A DNA stretch of 64,000 nucleotides from an uncultured Oscillospiraceae bacterium. Its GTDB lineage: Bacteria; Bacillota; Clostridia; Oscillospirales; Ruminococcaceae. The position numbers and the translations under genes are program-made. The stretch lies in assembly GCA_934466475.1 (NCBI GenBank), contig CAKSLI010000006.1, positions 30,068 through 94,067 on the forward strand, in the 5' to 3' direction. Under the pieces are notes generated by a model, which searched no databases, was not told the DNA's origin, and worked only from the letters and a program-made list of their open reading frames with translations. This document shows, piece after piece, positions 15,501 to 24,113 of this stretch (position 1 is its first letter; each line of letters begins with the position of its first letter).

Positions 15501-16922
15501 TTATACGAAAAAGCTAAAAATTTCTTTCTTGTTATCCAGTATATCGGTAAATCTGTCCAAATATTCGTAAGGGTATTTAGGGTTCATAAGGCGGACGATC
15601 CTGCCATTCTGCCTGTCCACCAGTTTTGTGGAGGCTCCCGCGCCTACCGCAAGTATCGTCTGGAGCTCCTCCATGATGTAGGCGTTGTAGAGGCTCTCGC
15701 AGCCCGGCTTTGAATATCCGGTGTTCTCCTGGTTGTCGGCGGTGTTTTTCTGCCGGTAGAGGTAGTAGGGAACGTAGCCGCACTCCGCCAGCTTCTTGTG
15801 AGAGTAGTCTATCATGCGCTCGGCGGTGCCGGCTTCGCTGTCGCAGCCCTCGTGGAACAGCCTTGCCGCGCGCTTCAGCGAAAGGCTGTGCACCGTGATG
15901 TTCTCCGGGGAAAGCGCGCATACCCGGTCAAGGCTTGCGGTGAAGCTCTCGTAGGTATCGGTGGGAAGCCCGGCAATAAGATCCATGTTTATCACATCGA
16001 ATCCGACTTCCCGCGCCATCAGGAACGCCTGCTCGGTCTGGGTGCTGTCGTGCGCCCTGCCTATTGCTTTCAGCACATCGTCGTTCATTGTCTGAGGATT
16101 CACGCTGACGCGCTCAGCCCCCGCCGCCTTTATTGCCTCGAGCTTTTCGAGGGTTATCGTGTCCGGGCGCCCGGCTTCAACGGTGAACTCCCGGATATGC
16201 GACAGGTCGAAGCAGTCCAGCCCGGCAAACAGCCGCTTCAGCTGCTCCGCAGAAAGCACCGTGGGGGTTCCGCCGCCCACATATATCGTATCCGGGATAA
16301 GCCCGAGATGCCTGGATATCGAAGCAAGCTGCTTCATCTCCTCGGTCATTCTGACGAGGTATTCGTCAAGCCGCGCCGCCGCCTGCTGGACAGAATGCGA
16401 CACAAAGCTGCAATAACTGCACCTTGTCGGACAAAAAGGGATTGAGATGTACAGGCTGAATGAATTCGCGGGAATGCTTTCCTCAAGCGGCTTCTGGATT
16501 TTCTCTATCCGGCGGGCAAGGGCGAGCTTCCGGCTGCTCACCAGGTATCCCTGGAGCGCCTGGGTGTCCGTCATTTTCGACAGCACCTTTACCGGGCGCA
16601 CTCCGGTGAGAATGCCCCAGGGCAGGTCGCGCCCGGTGAACTCCCGGAGCGCCTTGTAAAGCAGAATGCACATTTCGCGCTCCTGCTCCTTTTCCGGCAT
16701 GTCTGCGGGGACGCTCCGGCTCATGGAGTAGCGCTTTCCGCCGCATACAAGCTCCACAAGGAGAGTATATCCGCCGCCGTTTTCGGTGCGCGCGGTCAGG
16801 CAGTATTCGCCGTCTGCGTCCGCCATTTCGGTGGAGAGCTTTATCTGTACCGGCGGGAAGAAGCTCCTGAAAAGCCGTTCCACCTCGTATTGAAATTTGT
16901 GATTGCTGAAAATAAGTGTCAT
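15501..16922 (-). CDS. hemZ: Oxygen-independent coproporphyrinogen III oxidase-like radical SAM protein HemZ
   Basis: The 473-residue radical SAM protein carries CPTRCSYC (C164, C168, C171) for the 4Fe-4S cluster and YVGGGTPTVLSAEQL typical of HemN/HemZ. HemZ of Bacillus is about 500 residues and participates in anaerobic coproporphyrinogen oxidation; no other haem genes are here, so the substrate is uncertain. The frame extends upstream to 17027, but that extension lies in an inverted-repeat element and lacks a ribosome site. ATG 16922 has AAAGGATA before it and the family-like start MTLIFSNHKFQYE. It is the last gene of the PHP/StiP/HAD cluster by position. Confidence 0.88.
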   Translation of the reverse strand: MTLIFSNHKFQYEVERLFRSFFPPVQIKLSTEMADADGEYCLTARTENGGGYTLLVELVCGGKRYSMSRSVPADMPEKEQEREMCILLYKALREFTGRDLPWGILTGVRPVKVLSKMTDTQALQGYLVSSRKLALARRIEKIQKPLEESIPANSFSLYISIPFCPTRCSYCSFVSHSVQQAAARLDEYLVRMTEEMKQLASISRHLGLIPDTIYVGGGTPTVLSAEQLKRLFAGLDCFDLSHIREFTVEAGRPDTITLEKLEAIKAAGAERVSVNPQTMNDDVLKAIGRAHDSTQTEQAFLMAREVGFDVINMDLIAGLPTDTYESFTASLDRVCALSPENITVHSLSLKRAARLFHEGCDSEAGTAERMIDYSHKKLAECGYVPYYLYRQKNTADNQENTGYSKPGCESLYNAYIMEELQTILAVGAGASTKLVDRQNGRIVRLMNPKYPYEYLDRFTDILDNKKEIFSFFV

Positions 16923-16949
16923 TTCGTATATCCTTTTTGTTGCATGGTA

Positions 16950-17044
16950 AGCACTGATTAAATCACGCCTGACGGCTTGGTACGCATCTTGCTTGCAGTT
17001 TTCCGCCATATTGCACAATCTGCGCATCAGATTTAATCATTGCT
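16950..17044. repeat. Short inverted-repeat element between the HAD gene and hemZ
   Basis: The 15-base ends AGCACTGATTAAATC (16950-16964) and GATTTAATCATTGCT (17030-17044) are inverted repeats with one mismatch. The right arm supplies the last codons and stop of the HAD gene. The TGATTAAAT core recurs at the right edge of the window (about 63928). This is probably a small palindromic element of the MITE/REP type. Confidence 0.6.
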
Positions 17045-17782
17045 TCCCTTGAAAAAATACTCCGTCACGAATTCCGGGAACCTTTCCCGCGGAGCAGTGA
17101 CCTTTCTGCGCGCCGTTATCATTTCCTCCGGCATATCGTCAGGAAACAGCGCCGTATCTGCGATATTCAGCAGGGGCACGTCCATAAGGCTGTCGCCCGC
17201 GCAGATGATTTTACGCCCGGGAGCTATCATGTCGGCGAGCCGTTTTGCGAGGGCTCCCTTGCAGAGCTTTTCCGGCAGGGCGTAAAGCTTCGCGCCTGTG
17301 CAGAAGCACTTCACGCGCTCCCCGGCGGCGCTCCTGAGCGCTTCCAGCGAGATTTCCGGGCGCTCAGACTTTGTGAAAAGAAACAGCCCGTCCACCATGC
17401 GTATCTCAAAGCTGCGGTGAGGGTCGCGCTCCATTGCTTCGCGGCAGAGTGAGAGCTCCGCGCGGCATTCCTGCGTGAAGCTGCGTGCGAGCTCCGCCCA
17501 TTCCGGGTCGGGAATACCGTTCACCAGCAGAGTGCCGCCGTTGTCTGCGAGGGCGTATTCCGGCGCGAAGCCCTCGGGAAAGCGTATCCTGCGGTACTGC
17601 TCAATGCTCCGCGTCGTGACCGGGATAACCGAGAGCCCGGGCAGGAGCTCCGCCTGTTTTGCAGTAATGCAGGATATTTCAGCGCCGTCCTTGCATTCGC
17701 AGACTATGTCCCCCGGGAGCTTTTTTCCGGCTGAAAAAATCAGCGTGCCGTCAAGGTCGGAGAAGAAAACCGCGTCACACAT
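17033..17782 (-). CDS. HAD-superfamily hydrolase of a StiP/PRTase module
   Basis: The 249-residue HAD phosphatase has motif I DLDGT (nucleophile D9, acid D11), motif II TTRS (56-59), a motif III lysine near 175 and motif IV GDSLMD (196-201), with a C2-type cap between them. It overlaps the PRTase-StiP gene by 8 bases, so the two are translationally coupled. HAD proteins accompany PRTase/StiP/PELOTA genes in Ter-associated operons, where dephosphorylation of a nucleoside-like product is predicted. The actual substrate is unknown. The last three residues come from a repeat element. Confidence 0.87.
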   Translation of the reverse strand: MCDAVFFSDLDGTLIFSAGKKLPGDIVCECKDGAEISCITAKQAELLPGLSVIPVTTRSIEQYRRIRFPEGFAPEYALADNGGTLLVNGIPDPEWAELARSFTQECRAELSLCREAMERDPHRSFEIRMVDGLFLFTKSERPEISLEALRSAAGERVKCFCTGAKLYALPEKLCKGALAKRLADMIAPGRKIICAGDSLMDVPLLNIADTALFPDDMPEEMITARRKVTAPRERFPEFVTEYFFKGSND

Positions 17783-19964
17783 TGTCCATTACCCTGATTA
17801 TGCCGCAGGCTTCGTAGCACCGGAGCGGGTATTCACGGACTTCTACGCCCTTTTCCTGCGCAAGCTCCACGATGTGCCGTGTGAGAGGACTGTTCCTGTC
17901 CCGCAGAAGTATCAGCTCCGGAATGCGCCGCAGGAGCACGCGGGTTGTTTCGCCGATTCCCGGTTTTACGAGCTTGATGTCCTTTACGCCGAATTTCTCC
18001 GCGATGTCCCGCGCCTCCGCAAGACCTCCGCCGGATATCATAGGCGGCAGCGTAGCGGCTTCATAGCTCATTTCGCGCTCTATCGCCGAGATGAAATCCA
18101 TTGTCCTGTCGGAGCCCGCGAGCTCTCCGAAGTACGCCGCCCCGTGGAATCCGTCCGGACTTATCAGCCCGTCTTTCAGCACAGTCCGGCTGAACAGCCC
18201 GGAGACCACGCTGTTAAGGCAGGCGCATGGGATGAACATGTCGTCGTGAGTTCCGCACAGCCTGCAAAGCCCGGCCGGGTCGGCGAGCACGGCAATTTCG
18301 CAGAGCCTGTCGAGCCTGTCCCTGCCGATGCCGTATTCAAACAGCGGGAATTGCTCCATTGCACTGCGGAGGGTGCGGGTTATCATGCCCTTTCCGGTCC
18401 AGCCGTCAATGAACTGTATTCCCTCGGCGGAATGCCGCGCAAGTATATATTCCAGAGCCCGGCGGTCTATCCCGCGCCCGACAATTATCGAGATAGAGTA
18501 GTGCGGCAGGGAAACGCCGTATTTCTTACGGATATAGCGCTTTATCAGCACGCCTGCCGGAGTGCCCGCCCGTGCGAGGGAGACCAGGACGGCGCGCCTG
18601 CCCTTTTCCGCCCATATAGCCTCGGCAACGGTGCGCACCGCGTCCGCATTCGGCTTTGCCCAGAGCCTGAGACCGCGCTCGTATTCCTGAAAATACGCCG
18701 GGGACGGCTCGTATTCCGCCGGGAGAAGCTCGCTGTAATGTACGCCGCCCTGTATGAGCTTTTCGCGCTCCCTTGCAGGAAGCGGCTGGAGCTTGCCTGT
18801 GATGTCAGTCAGCAGGAGCTGCACGTCCTCCGGCGGGTAGCTTGTCGGGAGCCTTTTCCCGTGCCAGTGGATCACAATTACCTTTCTGCCGCCTGCGGCT
18901 CCGCAGAGAGCCTGCAACGCTGCCTCGTCCGGAGACTCCGCGTCCGTCATGATAATGCTGAGGTCGCACGGCTCGCTGTTGTAGAGGTAAACGGTGCGCC
19001 CCGGGTCGTAAACGCTGGGGAGCTTCGCACGGCTCACTATCGGATATTCTCCGGGCGCGGGGAGCTCAAACCCGCTCCTGTCGGAGCCCGCCGGGAGCAT
19101 AGGGCTCCTGGTGGTGCAGTGCACGACTGTCCTGCGGAATTTCCGCGAGAGCATTTTCCCAAGAATGAGCGGCGCATAGCAGAATTCCTCAGTGCCGATT
19201 ATTTCCAGCACCTCGCCGGGGGAATCCGGAAAATCCGCTGCAAGCTGAGCGCAGAATCCGCGCGATTCTGCAAGAAAGCTGTCGGAATTTACGCCGAGCC
19301 GCGGGTCAAATATCGTGTTTATATGACGGATTTCTGCGGCATTCCTGGGCTGTGTTTCCCTGTCGGGAATGAAGTTTTCCGGTATCGTGCGGTTGGTCAT
19401 ATCCTCCAGACGGGCGAGATATACAGGGGTCATTCCGCTGTCGGAGAGCAGCTCAAGGCTCTCCGCAGAAGCCGCCAGAGCCGCCGCGAATATATCGCAC
19501 CCGGGGGAGAGACAGCCGTCCAGCGCGTTTTTGAGGTTAACGGCAGTTCGCCCGGTGGTGAACTCATCGTCCACGAGGATCACCTGCGACGCCCTGCGTA
19601 GCGCGTCCTCGTCCCGCACGCACAGAAAGTGCTGCTTCGCGTGGCTGTGGCGTTCCTCGAAAGAGAGCGCAGGAGCCCAGTCCGGGAGTTTTTCCCGGGT
19701 GGTGGTCAGGAAGAAGCAGTCGTGGAAGAATCCGGACACCACTGCGCCTATCGCCGTGGCGGTCTCCGCAAATGCCACAACAACAGTGGGCTTTTCAGAG
19801 CGCCCGTCCTGCGCGAGCTTCTGTCCGAGCTGCTCCATTAGCTCCAGCGAAGCCGCCGGGTCGGACGGGAAGTGCTTTGCCTGCCGCGTGTTCAGTATTA
19901 TGTGGGCGCGGTCGGGATTGTTTTCCCGTTTTGCGAGAAACAGGTGCGATACGTTGTTTTTCAT
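17775..19964 (-). CDS. PRTase-TRSP-StiP-PELOTA fusion protein
   Basis: This 729-residue protein appears to fuse modules usually split over two genes. Residues 1-220 are a phosphoribosyltransferase domain with PRPP loop VILVDDEFTTGRTAV (128-142). Residues about 250-345 match the TRSP domain that follows PRTase_2 proteins (EIIGTEEFCYAPLILGK; YNSEPCDLSIIMTDA). Residues about 405-640 resemble StiP (ELLPAEYEPSPAYF, SLARAGTPAGVLIKRY, FIDGWTGKGMI), including a second PRPP-like loop. Residues about 650-725 resemble the PELOTA RNA-binding domain. Such proteins are predicted in Ter stress operons to make or attach a nucleotide-derived metabolite; no biochemical role is established. It is coupled to the HAD gene and follows the PHP gene by 22 bases. 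Confidence 0.8.
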   Translation of the reverse strand: MKNNVSHLFLAKRENNPDRAHIILNTRQAKHFPSDPAASLELMEQLGQKLAQDGRSEKPTVVVAFAETATAIGAVVSGFFHDCFFLTTTREKLPDWAPALSFEERHSHAKQHFLCVRDEDALRRASQVILVDDEFTTGRTAVNLKNALDGCLSPGCDIFAAALAASAESLELLSDSGMTPVYLARLEDMTNRTIPENFIPDRETQPRNAAEIRHINTIFDPRLGVNSDSFLAESRGFCAQLAADFPDSPGEVLEIIGTEEFCYAPLILGKMLSRKFRRTVVHCTTRSPMLPAGSDRSGFELPAPGEYPIVSRAKLPSVYDPGRTVYLYNSEPCDLSIIMTDAESPDEAALQALCGAAGGRKVIVIHWHGKRLPTSYPPEDVQLLLTDITGKLQPLPAREREKLIQGGVHYSELLPAEYEPSPAYFQEYERGLRLWAKPNADAVRTVAEAIWAEKGRRAVLVSLARAGTPAGVLIKRYIRKKYGVSLPHYSISIIVGRGIDRRALEYILARHSAEGIQFIDGWTGKGMITRTLRSAMEQFPLFEYGIGRDRLDRLCEIAVLADPAGLCRLCGTHDDMFIPCACLNSVVSGLFSRTVLKDGLISPDGFHGAAYFGELAGSDRTMDFISAIEREMSYEAATLPPMISGGGLAEARDIAEKFGVKDIKLVKPGIGETTRVLLRRIPELILLRDRNSPLTRHIVELAQEKGVEVREYPLRCYEACGIIRVMDNV

Positions 19965-19986
19965 ATTTACTCCAAACCTCGTTGAA

Positions 19987-20679
19987 TCAGAGTTTCAGCG
20001 TTCTCTCCCTCGGGTATACCTTACCCTCCCTGAGCAGCCGGAGATAGTCCGCAGGGCAGTTTATGGGCTCCGGGACGTCTATCCCGCCGCCGAAAAGCTT
20101 GTCAAGGTGGTGGCTGTCGGAGCCGCCGGTCTTTATCAGCCCATAGCTGTCAGCATAGAGTTTTGCGCGCTCGTTGTAGAGCTTGCGCGGGTCGTGGCTG
20201 GCGTTGATGACCTCCACAGCGTCAACGTCGCAGGGATAGAGGCTGATGTGGTGGATATAGGGATCATAGCGGAACGGGTGCGCGTGTACTATGAAGCAGC
20301 CCAGTTCCTTGCGGAGCTTCCTGAACAGAACGCGCTCGTCAGTGTGCATGAGGAGCTCCTCGTTCTGCTTCATCCAGTCCTTTTCCATGCCGTATATGAG
20401 AAAATCCGCGTTGTAAACAGTGAATTCACAGCCGAACCAGACCTTCAGCCCGATGTTATCGCCGGCTTCCTTTGCGTGCTCGTAGCCAAGGAAGTAGCGG
20501 TCCACGCGCTCCTCCCAGGGCAGATCCCGCGGGACCGCCGTATTCGCGTTGAAGAAGTGATCGGTTATGAAAATGCCGTCATAGCCGAGCTCCTTGTGGG
20601 CTCTTGCCATATCCGCCGCCGGAGCGGAGGCGCAGGCGCTGCCTTCCTTAGTGTGGAGATGCGTTTCATATTTGTACAT
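19987..20679 (-). CDS. PHP-domain phosphoesterase
   Basis: The 230-residue protein has the PHP metal motifs: HLHT near the N-terminus (H7, H9), TDHF, HAHPFRYDP and GSDSHH. These bind two or three metals in phosphatases such as histidinol phosphatase and polymerase-linked PHP domains. The start at 20679 is supported by CGGAGGT and by the family-like beginning MYKYETHLHT; an in-frame ATG 75 bases upstream lacks a site. It is the first gene of the minus-strand cluster with the StiP fusion and HAD genes, so it may act on the same phosphorylated product (inference). Confidence 0.88.
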   Translation of the reverse strand: MYKYETHLHTKEGSACASAPAADMARAHKELGYDGIFITDHFFNANTAVPRDLPWEERVDRYFLGYEHAKEAGDNIGLKVWFGCEFTVYNADFLIYGMEKDWMKQNEELLMHTDERVLFRKLRKELGCFIVHAHPFRYDPYIHHISLYPCDVDAVEVINASHDPRKLYNERAKLYADSYGLIKTGGSDSHHLDKLFGGGIDVPEPINCPADYLRLLREGKVYPRERTLKL

Positions 20680-20815
20680 TGATATTTGGACCTCCGTAGG
20701 TATATACATTGAATCATACAGAAATATTGTACCACAAAGGGCAGATTTTTGCAAGATGAAAAAGCGGGAATTTACTGCCGTTTATCCGCATAATATGGCA
20801 GTATGGGGTGATCAC

Positions 20816-21106
20816 ATGGTTTACAGCTTCAACGACCTTAAATGCAAGGAGATAATCAATATTCGCAATGGCTGCCGCATAGGATTCCCGGACGATATCG
20901 AATTCGAGAACTGCACCGCAAAGATATGCCGCCTGATCGTATTCGGCAGGGCGCGCTTCTTCGGGCTTTTCGGCAGGGAGGACGACATCTGCATTAAGTG
21001 GTGCGACATAGAGGTCATCGGCGAGGATACTATACTCGTTTCCTGTCAGGAATCGTCAGGTTCACCAAAGAAACGCGGAAAATTCTTTGGAAATTTGTTA
21101 AAGTAG
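20816..21106 (+). CDS. YlmC/YmxH-family PRC-barrel protein
   Basis: The 96-residue protein begins MVYSFNDLKCKEIINI and continues GCRIGFPDDIEFE, the conserved start of the YlmC/YmxH family, which is common in spore-forming Firmicutes and built on a PRC-barrel. KWCDIEVIGEDTILV at the C-terminus is also typical. ATG 20816 is preferred because GGGGTG lies 5 bases upstream and the family starts here. The function is unknown; family members have been linked to sporulation by name only. It stands alone before rpsB. Confidence 0.85.
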   Translation: MVYSFNDLKCKEIINIRNGCRIGFPDDIEFENCTAKICRLIVFGRARFFGLFGREDDICIKWCDIEVIGEDTILVSCQESSGSPKKRGKFFGNLLK

Positions 21107-21121
21107 ACAGTAAGATTTGTG

Positions 21122-21150
21122 TTGAAAAAAGCGGTTGTTTGTGGTATAAT
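21122..21150 (+). promoter_or_regulatory. Promoter of rpsB-tsf
   Basis: TTGAAA (21122-21127), 17-base spacer, TATAAT (21145-21150). The roughly 120-nt leader before rpsB has GC-rich pairing potential (about 21200-21235) and could carry the autoregulatory S2 site known in other bacteria, but I cannot match a defined motif. Confidence 0.85.
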
Positions 21151-21280
21151 ATTTCAGTAAGTGTGCGGTAATACTATGCACAAATACACACACGGTCTGG
21201 CAGTTCCGCCGGTGCGCTCACGCGTCCGGAACACAGCAGACGTGGAGGAAAAATTCAACCAAATTCAGGAGGAAACACAA

Positions 21281-22012
21281 ATGGCAGTAGTATCTATGAA
21301 GCAGCTTCTCGAAGCAGGCGTACATTTCGGTCACCAGACAAGAAGATGGAACCCTAAGATGGCTCCCTATATCTTCACCGAGAGAAACGGCATCTACATC
21401 ATCGACCTTCAGAAGACCGTAAGAAAGCTCGATGAGGCTTACAACTTCGTTCACGAGGTTGCAGCAAACGGCGGCGAGATCCTGTTCGTAGGCACCAAGA
21501 AGCAGGCTGCTGATTCCATCAAGGAAGAGGCTACCCGCGCAGGCGCTCACTATGTAAACGCTAGATGGCTCGGCGGTATGATGACCAACTTCAAGACCAT
21601 CCAGAGAAGAATCGCAAGACTTGAGCAGCTCCACACAATGGAGACAGACGGAACATTCGATCTGCTCCCCAAGAAGGAAGTTGTTAAGCTCAACCTCGAG
21701 ATCGAAAAGCTCGAGAAGTTCCTCGGCGGTATCAAGAACATGAAGAAGCTCCCCGGCGCTCTCTTCGTTGTTGACCCCCGCAAGGAGAAGATCGCAGTAT
21801 CCGAGGCTAAGAAGCTCGGTATCCCGGTAGTTGCTATCGTTGATACAAACTGCGATCCTGACGAGATCGACTATGTGATCCCCGGCAATGACGACGCTAT
21901 CAGAGCTGTAAAGCTCATCGCCGGCGCTATGGCTGACGCTATCATCTCTGCAAAGCAGGGTACAGAGGAAGCAGCTGCTGAGCAGGAAGCTCCCGCTGAG
22001 GACGCTGAGTAA
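21281..22012 (+). CDS. rpsB: 30S ribosomal protein S2
   Basis: The 243-residue protein has the S2 signatures [20 protein letters not shown] and [21 protein letters not shown] 21281 follows AGGAGGA; longer in-frame starts are leader. The Glu/Ala-rich C-terminal tail is usual. Codon use is strongly biased, as expected for a highly expressed gene. Operon with tsf 40 bases downstream. Confidence 0.98.
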   Translation: MAVVSMKQLLEAGVHFGHQTRRWNPKMAPYIFTERNGIYIIDLQKTVRKLDEAYNFVHEVAANGGEILFVGTKKQAADSIKEEATRAGAHYVNARWLGGMMTNFKTIQRRIARLEQLHTMETDGTFDLLPKKEVVKLNLEIEKLEKFLGGIKNMKKLPGALFVVDPRKEKIAVSEAKKLGIPVVAIVDTNCDPDEIDYVIPGNDDAIRAVKLIAGAMADAIISAKQGTEEAAAEQEAPAEDAE

Positions 22013-22052
22013 TTCCGGATAGGAACGTTATATCAAGTAAAGGAGAATACAA

Positions 22053-22979
22053 ATGGCTAACATTACAGCAAGCGAAGTTAAGGAACTTCGTGAGATGACC
22101 GGCTGCGGCATGATGGACTGCAAGAGAGCTCTCGTTGAGGCTGACGGCAACAGAGACGAGGCTGTTAAGATCCTCCGTGAGAAGGGCCTTGCAAAGGCTG
22201 CCAAGAAGGCAGGCAGAATCGCTGCCGAGGGTATCGTAAAGGCTAAGGTAAACGGCACAAACGGCGTTATCGTTGAGATCAACTGCGAGACAGACTTCTG
22301 CGCTAAGAGCGACAAGTTCCTTGAGCTCGTTGAGACTATCACCGATACTATCCTCGCTAACGATGTTGCAGACGTTGAGGCTCTCAAGAACTGCACTATC
22401 GCAGGCGGCGCACAGACCGTTTCCGAGTATATGACCGAGAAGATCGCTACTATCGGTGAGAACATGAACATCCGCCGTTTCACAAAGATGACCGGCACAC
22501 TCGTTCCCTACATGCACGATGGCGGCAGACTCGGCACACTGGTCAAGCTCGACACTGACAAGCCCGAGGACGCAACCGTTCTCGCATGCGGTAAGAACGT
22601 AGCTCTCCAGATCACTGCTCTTAACGCTCAGTATGTATCCCAGGCTGATATCCCTGCTGAGGTTATCGCAAACGAGAAGGAAGTTCAGCTCGGTCTGGTT
22701 AAGACTGAGAATGCTCAGTCCGCTAAGCCCAAGCCTGAGAACGTTCTTGAGAAGATCGTTGAGGGTCGTCTCAGAAAGTACTACGAGGAAGTTTGCCTCC
22801 TCGACCAGAAGTACTTCAAGGATGATACAATGACTATCGCTAAGTACGTTGAGTCCGAGGCTAAGGCTGCTGGTGCAACTATCAAGGTTGATTCTTTCGT
22901 TCGCTACGAGCGCGGCGAGGGCATCGAGAAGAAGCAGGACGATTTCGCTGCTGAAGTTGCTCAGATGGCTAAGGGCTGA
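22053..22979 (+). CDS. tsf: Elongation factor Ts
   Basis: The 308-residue EF-Ts has the N-terminal UBA-like region (SEVKELREMTGCGMMDCKRAL) and the NCETDFCAKSDKF motif that contacts EF-Tu. It recycles EF-Tu-GDP. It is cotranscribed with rpsB from the promoter at 21122 and followed by a strong terminator. Confidence 0.98.
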   Translation: MANITASEVKELREMTGCGMMDCKRALVEADGNRDEAVKILREKGLAKAAKKAGRIAAEGIVKAKVNGTNGVIVEINCETDFCAKSDKFLELVETITDTILANDVADVEALKNCTIAGGAQTVSEYMTEKIATIGENMNIRRFTKMTGTLVPYMHDGGRLGTLVKLDTDKPEDATVLACGKNVALQITALNAQYVSQADIPAEVIANEKEVQLGLVKTENAQSAKPKPENVLEKIVEGRLRKYYEEVCLLDQKYFKDDTMTIAKYVESEAKAAGATIKVDSFVRYERGEGIEKKQDDFAAEVAQMAKG

Positions 22980-22998
22980 TAAGCTCCGCAGATATTAT

Positions 22999-23036
22999 AA
23001 TGCAGACCCCAAGGGGGTCTGCATTTTTTTGTATTG
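22999..23036 (+). terminator. Terminator of rpsB-tsf
   Basis: Stem of about 12 bp (ATGCAGACCCC with GGGGTCTGCAT) and a T7 run. The T run touches the -35 box of the next promoter. Confidence 0.93.
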
Positions 23037-23062
23037 ACAACGCCGATTGCTGATGTTATAAT
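23034..23062 (+). promoter_or_regulatory. Promoter of the GtrB-like glycosyltransferase
   Basis: Perfect TTGACA (23034-23039) and TATAAT (23057-23062) with 17-base spacing, directly behind the tsf terminator. Confidence 0.9.
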
Positions 23063-23107
23063 AAATATGAATGTAAAAACGCAATGCTTTTGGAAAAGAG
23101 GTCAGAC

Positions 23108-24070
23108 ATGACTCCAAGACTGATAATAGTTATCCCCTGCTACAACGAGCAGGAGGTGCTTCCTATAACCGCGCCGCAGTTCCTGGAAAAGATAAAGGAG
23201 CTTTCCTCAGCCGGAATGATAACCGAGGACAGCCGCATAATGTTCGTGGACGATGGCAGTAAGGACCGAACATGGGAGATAATATCGAAGCTCGCCGAGC
23301 AGGACGAGCATTACATCGGTATCGCCCAGAGCCGCAACCGCGGACATCAGAATGCAGTTCTTGCCGGTCTCATGGAGGCCAAGGATATGTGCGACATCAC
23401 TATAAGCATTGACTGTGACGGTCAGGATGACATAAATGCTATGAACGGAATGGTCGCCGCTTACCATGAGGGCTGCGAGATAGTGTACGGCGTGCGGTCC
23501 AAGCGTGATACGGACACGTTTTTCAAGCGCTTTACCGCAGAGAGCTTTTACAAGCTGCTGAATTCCATGGGCGCGGAGGTCGTGTTCAATCATGCGGATT
23601 ACCGCCTGATAAGCAGCCGTGCCCTCCAGGAACTGGCAAAATTCAAGGAGGTAAACATATTCCTGCGTGGAATGGTGCCCCTTGTCGGATTTAAGAGCAC
23701 CAGCGTTTACTACGAGCGCAGCGAGCGTGCCGCCGGAAAGTCGCATTACCCGCTTAAAAAAATGCTCGCGCTTGCGTTTGACGGGATCACCAGCCTCTCC
23801 ATTAAGCCGATAAAGCTGATCATAGGAATGGGAATAATCGTTGCCTTTATCAGCTTCATCGGGATAATCTGGGCGGTGGTCGAGGCTTTCCTGGGGAAAA
23901 CCGTGTGGGGCTGGGCTTCCACGACCTGCATTATCTGTTTTCTGAGCGGAGTTCAGCTTATTTCTATCGGCGTTATCGGCGAATATATCGGAAAGATATA
24001 CTTGGAAGTAAAACACCGCCCGCGGTATATCATCAGCGAGCGGACATGGGAAGACCACAAAAAGGAATAA
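23108..24070 (+). CDS. GT2 polyprenyl-phosphate glycosyltransferase (GtrB/DPM1-like)
   Basis: The 320-residue protein has a GT-A catalytic domain with IIVIPCYNEQEVLP, FVDDGSKDRTWEII and the nucleotide/metal motif IDCDGQDDI, then RSERAAGKSHYPLKK, and two C-terminal membrane helices (about 235-295). This architecture belongs to enzymes that load a sugar onto undecaprenyl phosphate. ATG 23108 is preferred to an ATG 24 bases upstream because AAAGAGG precedes it. It is convergent with the GtrA/oxidoreductase/GT-C operon, which supplies the predicted flippase and membrane transferase. Confidence 0.92.
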   Translation: MTPRLIIVIPCYNEQEVLPITAPQFLEKIKELSSAGMITEDSRIMFVDDGSKDRTWEIISKLAEQDEHYIGIAQSRNRGHQNAVLAGLMEAKDMCDITISIDCDGQDDINAMNGMVAAYHEGCEIVYGVRSKRDTDTFFKRFTAESFYKLLNSMGAEVVFNHADYRLISSRALQELAKFKEVNIFLRGMVPLVGFKSTSVYYERSERAAGKSHYPLKKMLALAFDGITSLSIKPIKLIIGMGIIVAFISFIGIIWAVVEAFLGKTVWGWASTTCIICFLSGVQLISIGVIGEYIGKIYLEVKHRPRYIISERTWEDHKKE

Positions 24071-24074
24071 AACG

Positions 24075-24113
24075 CCGCCCTGTCTTCAGAATGCGAGACA
24101 GGGCGGATTTTTT
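24075..24113. terminator. Terminator between convergent glycosylation genes
   Basis: Perfect 11-bp stem (24075-24085 with 24096-24106) followed by ATTTTTTATT on the plus strand. Confidence 0.9.

Noticed and set aside
16923..17027. N-terminal extension of HemZ by 35 residues.
   Set aside because: It is encoded in a repeat element, has no ribosome site, and the family starts at the later ATG, which has AAAGGATA before it.
17475..19601. Long plus-strand frame of 708 codons antisense to the PRTase-StiP gene.
   Set aside because: Arg/Ala/Pro-rich translation without domains; the minus-strand protein has clear motifs and operon context.
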